Part shown: one piece after another, positions 4,986 through 10,695 of the stretch
How the letters are laid out: every line of letters begins with the position of its first letter
How positions within the stretch are numbered: position 1 is the stretch's first letter
Program-made: the position numbers and the translations under genes
Assembly: GCA_964405455.1 (NCBI GenBank)
Contig: CAYOOA010000072.1
Span: 1-10,695, forward strand
Source of the DNA: CALESS01 sp964405455
GTDB lineage: Bacteria; Chloroflexota; Anaerolineae; Anaerolineales; Anaerolineaceae
Reading direction: 5' to 3'
Length of the DNA: 10,695 nucleotides
Notes under the pieces: generated by a model
The model's database searches: none
What the model saw: only the letters and a program-made list of their open reading frames with translations
What the model was told of the DNA's origin: nothing

Positions 4986-7900
4986 ATGTCTTTTGTTCAT
5001 CTGCACGTCCACACCGAATACTCACTCCTGGATGGTTTCAGCAACATCAAGAAGCTGGTGAAACGCGTCAAGGAACTTGGCATGCCGGCGGTGGCCATTA
5101 CCGACCACGGCACGATGTTTGGCGTGATTGATTTCTTCAAGGCGGCCAAAGATGCCGGGATCAAGCCGGTCATCGGCCTGGAGGCCTACCTGGCCCCGCG
5201 GCGGATGAAGGATCACGACAGCAAGCTGGACCGCTCCGCCTATCACCTGCTGCTGCTGGCGGAAAACGAAACGGGTTACCAGAACCTGCTGCAAATTGCC
5301 AGCACTGCCCAGATGGAAGGCTTCTACCAGCACCCGCGCATCGACCGTGAATACCTGGCCGAACATGCCGCCGGACTGATCTGCACCACGGGTTGCATGT
5401 CCGCCGAGGTTCCGCGCACACTGACGGATCACGGCCGCGAGGCCGCCATCCGAAAGCTGGACTGGTACTACCAGGTCTTCGGCAAGGATAATTTCTTCTT
5501 TGAACTCCAGCAGCATAACATTCCCGAACTGGAGCGAATCAACCAGGAGTTGATTGACCTGGCGCCGAAGTACGATGCCCGCTTCATCGCCACCAATGAC
5601 GCCCACTACATCAACCCGGAAGATGCCCGCTACCAGGATATCCTGCTGTCCATCCAGACCGGCTCGCTGCTGAGCGACCCGAAGCGGATGCGCATGACCG
5701 ATTCCTCCTACTACATCCGCACGCCGGAGGAGATGGAGAGCCTGTTCGGACACGTGCCGGGTGCCCTGAGCAACACCTTGCTGATTGCCGAGCGCTGCAA
5801 CGTGGATTTGAGCATGAAGGGCTACCACCTGCCGCTCTTCAACGTGCCGGACGGCTACGACGCGGAAAGCTACCTGCGCAAGCTGTGCGAGGAGGGCCTG
5901 CAGGGCCGTTACGGCGAAAAAGCCAACGACCCGGTGGTGCGCGAACGGATGGAATATGAGCTGGGCGTCATCCACCGCATGGGGTTTGACGCCTACTTCC
6001 TGATCGTTTGGGACCTGTGTCGTTACGCCACCGAGCAAGGCATCTGGTACAACGCCCGCGGTTCGGGCGGCGGTTCCCTGGTGGCTTACACGTTGAATAT
6101 CACCCTGGTGGAGCCGATCGAATCGGGGTTGATCTTTGAGCGCTTCCTCAACCCGGGGCGTATCTCGATGCCCGATATTGACCTGGACTTCCAGGACGAC
6201 CGGCGGGCCGAAGTGATGGAATACACCGCCCGCAAGTACGGCAACGACCGGGTGGCCCAGATCATCACCTTTGGCACCCTCGGGGCGCGCGCCGCCATTC
6301 GCGACGTGGGCCGGGTGATGGATATCCCGATTTCCGAAGTGGACCGGGTGGCCAAGCTCATCCCGCAGATCCCCAGCAACCCGATGACCCTGCCCAAGGC
6401 GCTGGAAACGGTGCCCGAGCTGAAGCAGATTTACGACGAGACGGACTACCTGCGCGAGTTGATCGACACCGCCATCCACATGGAGGGCGTGGTGCGCAAC
6501 TCCGGCACGCATGCCGCCGGCGTGGTGATTACCGACCGGCCGGTGATCAATTACGTGCCGCTGCACCGCCCCACGGGCGGCTCCGAGGAAACCCCGATCA
6601 AGACCGTCACCCAGTTTGAAATGACGATCCTGGAATCGCTCGGCCTGTTGAAGGTGGACTTTCTCGGCCTGATTACGCTGACCATCCTGCAGCGGGCCTG
6701 TGCCCTGATCGAGCAGCGGCACGGCCAAAGCTTTACGCTCTACAACATCCCGCTGGATGACCCGGACACGTATGTCTTCCTGGGCAGCGGGCGGACGGCA
6801 GGCGTCTTCCAGCTGGAAGGCAGCGGCATGACGCGCTACATGATGCAGATGAAGCCGCAAAACCTGGCCAACATCGTGGCCATGGTGGCGCTCTACCGCC
6901 CCGGCCCGATTGAGAATATCCCCAGCTACATTCGCCGCATGCACGGCGAAGAAAAGATCGAATATTACCACCCCAAGGTGGAGCATATCTTCCGCGAGAC
7001 GTACGGCATTTCCATCTACCAGGAGCAAATCATGTTTGCCGCGATGGAATTGGCCGGTTACACCGCCTCCGAGGCGGATGACCTGCGCAAGGCCATTTCC
7101 AAGAAGAAGGAAGACCAGATCCTTAAGCACGGGCAGAAGTTCGTCAGCGGCGCAGTGGCGCGGGATATTCCACAGGAAACCGCTGAAGCCATCTACGACC
7201 AGTGGCGAGCTTTCGCTCATTACGGCTTCAACAAAAGCCATGCTGCCGATTATGCGGTCATTGCGGTCAGCACCGCCTACCTGAAGCTGCACTACACGGT
7301 GGAGTACATGACCGCCCTGCTCTCGGCCTCCAAGAGCGATACGGCCAAGGTGGCCTTCTACGTGGCCGATGCGCGCGGCATGGGGGTGGATGTGCTGCCC
7401 CCGGATGTGAACTCCAGCCTGTGGGATTTCTCCATCGAGGACCGCCCGGACGGCACATCAGCCATCCGCTTTGGACTGGGCGCGATCAAGAACGTCGCCC
7501 AGGGCGGGGTGGATTTGATCATCCGCGCCCGCCAGGAGGGCGGCCCGTTCAGCGATATCAACGACTTCACCCGCCGGGTGGACTTGCGCCAGGTGGGCAA
7601 GCGCTCGCTGGAGTGCCTGATCAAGGTCGGGGCCCTGGATGCGTTTGGTGCCCGCGGCCCGATGCTGGAATTGCTTGACCGCATCCTGTTGGTCAGCGCC
7701 AGCCACCACCGCGCCGCCCAGGCCGGGCAGATGACCTTCTTCGGCGAGATCGCCGCGGCGGGCAGCGACGATATCATCCTGCCGCCGGACTTTGGCCTGG
7801 ACAAGCGCACCGCCCTCGACTGGGAACGCGAATTGTTGGGCCTGTATGTCTCCGATCATCCGCTCACCCCCTACCTGGGCGCGCTGCGCCGCAAGATCAC

Positions 7901-8897
7901 CCACTTTTCGGCACAGCTGGGCGAGGCTGAAAACAAGGAAAAGGTCATCGTGGCCGGCCTGGTGACCCGCATCCGCACCACCACCACCAAGAAGGGCGAC
8001 CCGATGGGATTTGTCACCCTGGAGGACATCCAGGGCAACATTGAGCTGGTCATCTTCCCGCGCGCCTGGCAGCAGTTTGGCAAACTGGTGGCGATGGACA
8101 GCGTATTGACCGTGGAAGGCAAGGTGGACTCGGAAAACGGCGACCCGAAAGTACTGGTCGACCGCCTGATGGCGGCCTCCCTGGCTGAGATGGATAGCGG
8201 ACCCGCCGAAGACCTGCCGCCGCTGGAACCGCCCGCGCGCTCAGTGCGGCCGAACGGCAACGGCGCGCCGGCTCGCAACAAACCGGCCGCCCCGCCTGCC
8301 GGCCCCAAACCTGCCCCGGCCCGCCCGGCAGGCCCCGTGGAAGAAACAGACTTCATTCCGCCGCCGCCCGAACCGGATGACTGGGAGAACTTCCCGCCAC
8401 CGATGGATGAGGTTTGGCTGGAGGAAGCCCCCCGGGCCAACCCGGCCCCCGCCGCCGTCAAGCAGCCCGAGCCGGTCGTGGAGAATCCGCCGTTGGAAGC
8501 GCCCCACCGGGTGGCGGAATCCGCCCAGGCGGCGCCCATTCCACCGGCTCCCGTCCCGGCAGCCCCGCTGAGCGGGACGTTTGTGCCGTTCAATTACATT
8601 GTCCCGCCGGCCAGTCTTAACCCGCCTGCCGGGGATGAAGCCCCGCGCATGGTGCAGGTGATTCTGCGCTCGTGCAGCGATAAGGAGCGGGATATCCGCC
8701 GCTTGAAGCGCGTGCACGGCCTGCTGCGCTCCTCGCCCGGGCGGGATCACTTTGCCCTGTTGATTTTTGAAAACAATCATTATTACGTGATTGAATTTCC
8801 AAACGAAACCACCGGTTTCACCCCCGATTTATTGCGTAAACTGATCGACCTGGTCGGCGAAGAAAATATCCGGGTGGAGCCGTTGCAAATCCATTAA
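4986..8897 (+). CDS. dnaE: DNA polymerase III alpha subunit (DnaE)
   Basis: This is the replicative polymerase (1303 residues, longer than E. coli DnaE at 1160). Domain order: PHP 1-215; palm about 280-440 and 510-560 with catalytic Asp397, Asp399 (PDIDLDF) and Asp558 (LLKVDFLGL); fingers about 560-810 (VALYRPGPIENIPSYI, YQEQIM, HYGFNKSHAADYA); helix-hairpin-helix region about 825-890; clamp-binding motif QMTFF at 915-919; OB fold about 985-1065. All nine usual PHP metal ligands appear intact (His7, His9, Asp40, His41, Glu66, His87, Cys137, Asp205, His207), unlike E. coli, so intrinsic Mn/Zn-dependent proofreading is possible. Residues 1072-1212 are a Pro/Ala-rich, probably disordered linker, followed by a folded C-terminal domain (1218-1303) resembling the tail of other bacterial DnaE proteins. 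No intein is present. The ATG at 4986 gives the canonical MSFVHLHVH start, although the ribosome site is weak. It is first in an operon with pfkA and holB. Confidence 0.97.
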   Translation: MSFVHLHVHTEYSLLDGFSNIKKLVKRVKELGMPAVAITDHGTMFGVIDFFKAAKDAGIKPVIGLEAYLAPRRMKDHDSKLDRSAYHLLLLAENETGYQNLLQIASTAQMEGFYQHPRIDREYLAEHAAGLICTTGCMSAEVPRTLTDHGREAAIRKLDWYYQVFGKDNFFFELQQHNIPELERINQELIDLAPKYDARFIATNDAHYINPEDARYQDILLSIQTGSLLSDPKRMRMTDSSYYIRTPEEMESLFGHVPGALSNTLLIAERCNVDLSMKGYHLPLFNVPDGYDAESYLRKLCEEGLQGRYGEKANDPVVRERMEYELGVIHRMGFDAYFLIVWDLCRYATEQGIWYNARGSGGGSLVAYTLNITLVEPIESGLIFERFLNPGRISMPDIDLDFQDDRRAEVMEYTARKYGNDRVAQIITFGTLGARAAIRDVGRVMDIPISEVDRVAKLIPQIPSNPMTLPKALETVPELKQIYDETDYLRELIDTAIHMEGVVRNSGTHAAGVVITDRPVINYVPLHRPTGGSEETPIKTVTQFEMTILESLGLLKVDFLGLITLTILQRACALIEQRHGQSFTLYNIPLDDPDTYVFLGSGRTAGVFQLEGSGMTRYMMQMKPQNLANIVAMVALYRPGPIENIPSYIRRMHGEEKIEYYHPKVEHIFRETYGISIYQEQIMFAAMELAGYTASEADDLRKAISKKKEDQILKHGQKFVSGAVARDIPQETAEAIYDQWRAFAHYGFNKSHAADYAVIAVSTAYLKLHYTVEYMTALLSASKSDTAKVAFYVADARGMGVDVLPPDVNSSLWDFSIEDRPDGTSAIRFGLGAIKNVAQGGVDLIIRARQEGGPFSDINDFTRRVDLRQVGKRSLECLIKVGALDAFGARGPMLELLDRILLVSASHHRAAQAGQMTFFGEIAAAGSDDIILPPDFGLDKRTALDWERELLGLYVSDHPLTPYLGALRRKITHFSAQLGEAENKEKVIVAGLVTRIRTTTTKKGDPMGFVTLEDIQGNIELVIFPRAWQQFGKLVAMDSVLTVEGKVDSENGDPKVLVDRLMAASLAEMDSGPAEDLPPLEPPARSVRPNGNGAPARNKPAAPPAGPKPAPARPAGPVEETDFIPPPPEPDDWENFPPPMDEVWLEEAPRANPAPAAVKQPEPVVENPPLEAPHRVAESAQAAPIPPAPVPAAPLSGTFVPFNYIVPPASLNPPAGDEAPRMVQVILRSCSDKERDIRRLKRVHGLLRSSPGRDHFALLIFENNHYYVIEFPNETTGFTPDLLRKLIDLVGEENIRVEPLQIH

Positions 8898-8913
8898 TAG
8901 ATCAGGTTGAATT

Positions 8914-9894
8914 ATGGTTCCGAATCGAATTAAAACCATTGCAGTATTAACTTCCGGCGGCGATGCCCCCGGAATGAACCCGTGCATCCGGGCGGTTGTC
9001 CGGGCCTGCCGGGCGAATGATATTAATGTGCTGGGTGTGGAAGGGGGTTACCAGGGTTTGATCCGCGGGACATTCCGCCCGATGGGGGCGCGGGATGTGG
9101 CCGGGATTTTACAGCGCGGCGGGACGATCCTGCAAACTGCCCGCAGCCAGGAGTTTCGCGAGCCGCGCGGCCAGCGCGAGGCCATCCGCCAGATGAACAA
9201 CGCCGAGGTGGATGCCCTGGTGGTGCTGGGCGGCGACGGCTCCCTGAACGGGGCCATGAAGCTGGCCGAACAGGGCGTGTCGGTTGTCGGCATCCCGGCC
9301 AGCATTGATAACGACATTTACGGTACCGATATGTGCATCGGGGTGGATACCGCCCTGAACACGATCGTGGATGCCATCGACAAGCTGCGCGATACGGCCA
9401 GCTCGCACAACCGCGCCTTTTTGGTGGAGACGATGGGGCGCAACTCCGGCTACCTGGCCACCCTGGCGGGCATCGTCACCGGGGCGGAAATGGTGCTGAT
9501 CCCCGAAGTGACCACCCCCGTGGAGGAGGTCATCAAGGCGATTGAAGAGGCATACAAGCGCGGCAAGACCCACGCCATCATCGTGGTGGCGGAGGGCTTC
9601 CAACCCAATACCACCGAGTTGGGCCGCCAGATTGATGCCCTGGATATCGGCTTCACCACCCGCGTCACCATCCTGGGGCACATCCAGCGCGGCGGCAAGG
9701 CCTCGGCCTTTGACCGCCAGTTGGCCACCCGCTTTGGCGTCAAAGCAGTGGAGTTCCTCCTCTCCGGCCAGACCAACGTGATGACCGGCCTGGACGGACG
9801 GGATATTGTACCGGTGCCGATCAAGACGGTGGTTTCACGCACCAAGCAAATTTCAATGGAATATTACGAAATGGCGCGCATGCTGGCGCGCTGA
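8914..9894 (+). CDS. pfkA: ATP-type 6-phosphofructokinase
   Basis: The product (326 residues, usual bacterial length about 320) phosphorylates fructose 6-phosphate to fructose 1,6-bisphosphate, the committed step of glycolysis. Visible motifs: nucleotide-loop start TSGGDAPGMN (13-22); GGDGS (106-110), where Gly109 marks ATP use while PPi enzymes carry Asp; PASIDND (128-134) with catalytic Asp132; SHNR (Arg167) and MGR (Arg176) for substrate; AEG (Glu227); and GHIQRGG with His256 and Arg259. PPi-dependent enzymes have Lys after the Pro of the catalytic motif; here it is Ala129, which again argues for ATP. Bacterial ATP enzymes usually read PGTIDND, so Ala129-Ser130 is unusual; Ser at the second site is also found in eukaryotic PFK-1. 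Aligned by eye to E. coli, Arg54 and Asp59 of the effector pocket appear replaced (Ala59, Gly64). The ATG at 8914 lies 16 bases after dnaE with a weak AGG at 8904-8906. Confidence 0.95.
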   Translation: MVPNRIKTIAVLTSGGDAPGMNPCIRAVVRACRANDINVLGVEGGYQGLIRGTFRPMGARDVAGILQRGGTILQTARSQEFREPRGQREAIRQMNNAEVDALVVLGGDGSLNGAMKLAEQGVSVVGIPASIDNDIYGTDMCIGVDTALNTIVDAIDKLRDTASSHNRAFLVETMGRNSGYLATLAGIVTGAEMVLIPEVTTPVEEVIKAIEEAYKRGKTHAIIVVAEGFQPNTTELGRQIDALDIGFTTRVTILGHIQRGGKASAFDRQLATRFGVKAVEFLLSGQTNVMTGLDGRDIVPVPIKTVVSRTKQISMEYYEMARMLAR

Positions 9895-9903
9895 TCCAGG
9901 AAA

Positions 9904-10695
9904 ATGGACTGGGGTCTGCTCGGCCACGAATGGGCTGCCCACCTGCTGCAGCAGCACATTGCCCGCGGCGAGGCGCGCCACGCCTACCTGTTTGCCGGCC
10001 CACCCGGGGTGGGGCGGCGCAGCCTGGCGCTGCGCTTTGCCCAGGCACTCAACTGCACCCAACCGCCGGAGCCGGGCAGTCCGTGCGGGGCCTGCCGCAA
10101 TTGCACCCAGCTGGAACGCCTGCAGCACCCGGATCTTTCCATCCTGCAATCCGATGCCGACAGCCGCACCATCAAGGTGGATGCGGTGCGCGAAATGCAG
10201 CGCAGCCTCTCGCTGGCGCCCTACCAGGCCGCCTACCGGGTGGCCCTGCTGCTGCGCTTCCAGGATGCCACGGCCAGCGCCCAGAACGCCCTGCTGAAAA
10301 CCCTCGAGGAAGCTCCGCCGCGGGTCATCCTGCTGCTGACGGCCGACTCACCGGATGTGCTGCTGCCGACCATCGTTTCACGCTGCGAGGTGCTCCGCCT
10401 GCGCCCGCTGGCACCGGAGGTGCTCTCCGCGGCCCTGCAGGAACGCTGGCAGGTGCCCGCCGCGCAAGCCCGCAAGCTGGCAGCCCTTTCCGGCGGGCGG
10501 GTGGGGCAGGCCCTCAACCTGTACAACCACCCGGAACTGCTGGAGCAGCACCAGGAATGGATCGCGACCGGCTTTGACCTGCTAAAGATGAAGCGCCGCG
10601 AGCGCTTTACTGTTGTGGAGAAGCTGACCAAGGACGGCGACCGCGACAAACTGCGCGGCGTGCTGCAGGCCTGGCTCTCCCTCTGGCGGGATGTG
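9904..10695 (+). CDS. holB: DNA polymerase III delta prime subunit, N-terminal 264 residues (cut by window edge)
   Basis: The delta prime subunit is the stator of the clamp loader that places the sliding clamp on primed DNA. The fragment shows the AAA+ fold of DnaX/HolB proteins: GHEWAAHLLQQHI and HAYLFAGPPGVGRRS (26-40), a zinc module with Cys51, Cys61, Cys64 and Cys67, SAQNALLKTLEEAP (125-138), and the sensor/arginine-finger motif SRC at 159-161 (TIVSRCE). The Walker A Lys is Arg38 and the Walker B acidic pair is replaced by Leu-Arg (LLLRFQDAT). It should not hydrolyse ATP, which separates it from DnaX and fits delta prime. The SRC arginine that serves the neighbouring subunit is kept. The ATG at 9904 comes 9 bases after the pfkA stop, with AGGA at 9898-9901 close by, and matches the usual family N-terminus. 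The reading frame is open to the last base; the C-terminal collar domain is incomplete. Confidence 0.92.
   Translation, partial: MDWGLLGHEWAAHLLQQHIARGEARHAYLFAGPPGVGRRSLALRFAQALNCTQPPEPGSPCGACRNCTQLERLQHPDLSILQSDADSRTIKVDAVREMQRSLSLAPYQAAYRVALLLRFQDATASAQNALLKTLEEAPPRVILLLTADSPDVLLPTIVSRCEVLRLRPLAPEVLSAALQERWQVPAAQARKLAALSGGRVGQALNLYNHPELLEQHQEWIATGFDLLKMKRRERFTVVEKLTKDGDRDKLRGVLQAWLSLWRDV

Noticed and set aside
5022..7292. A 756-codon open frame on the minus strand inside dnaE
   Set aside because: It lies wholly opposite well-conserved DnaE sequence. Its translation is rich in His, Val, Gly and Gln without domain motifs, as expected for the antisense of GC-rich codons.
8199..8621. Intein or frameshift as the reason for the extra length of DnaE
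   Set aside because: The frame is continuous, there are no intein splice motifs, and the extra residues are Pro/Ala-rich linker followed by a recognisable terminal domain.
9930..10577. A 215-codon plus-strand frame overlapping holB
   Set aside because: The holB frame carries the AAA+ motifs, zinc cysteines and SRC motif; this frame is Pro/Gly/Arg-rich noise from GC-rich DNA.
1..10695. Mobile element, CRISPR array, prophage or defence system
   Set aside because: No transposase, integrase, direct-repeat array or defence-type protein was seen. Base composition and gene style look even along the window.

Overview
The window is GC-rich bacterial chromosome with housekeeping-type content. The gene repertoire (a short NfeD plus stomatin pair, a soluble TPR-GAF-GGDEF protein, a long DnaE with an intact PHP domain, and pfkA lodged between dnaE and holB) and the protein sequence style point to Chloroflexota, most likely an Anaerolineae-like lineage. 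That placement is inference from gene content and residue patterns, not a database result. No mobile element, CRISPR array, rRNA or tRNA gene was recognised.

Layout. Positions 1-4801 are all coded on the minus strand. Read in the direction of transcription they are: a cytoplasmic TPR-GAF-GGDEF diguanylate cyclase (4801-2606), a membrane-anchored rhodanese (2543-2103), a 227-base gap with a promoter and a striking inverted repeat, then an NfeD-like membrane protein (1875-1279), an SPFH/stomatin protein (1236-328) and the start of a GNAT acetyltransferase (258 to the left edge). From 4986 to the right edge everything is on the plus strand: dnaE (DNA polymerase III alpha), pfkA (6-phosphofructokinase) and the first 264 codons of holB (clamp-loader delta prime). 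The gaps are only 16 and 9 bases, so these three look like one operon.

How the parts work together. NfeD and the SPFH protein are a classic partner pair that assembles in membrane microdomains. DnaE and delta prime belong to the same replisome, and the glycolytic enzyme between them makes a replication-glycolysis transcription unit. The 184-base divergent gap (4802-4985) holds two back-to-back promoters whose -10 elements are exact mirror images (TATAATTCAA on each strand), plus two copies of a TCTTAAG box. Expression of the c-di-GMP enzyme and of the replication operon may therefore be linked.

The most interesting non-coding signals are a possible three-way-junction RNA or dispersed repeat at 2023-2079, a hairpin that would hide the ribosome binding site of the rhodanese gene (2552-2578), and the mirror-image divergent promoters. 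Nothing here is clearly a new defence or mobile system; most of the window is ordinary core genome.
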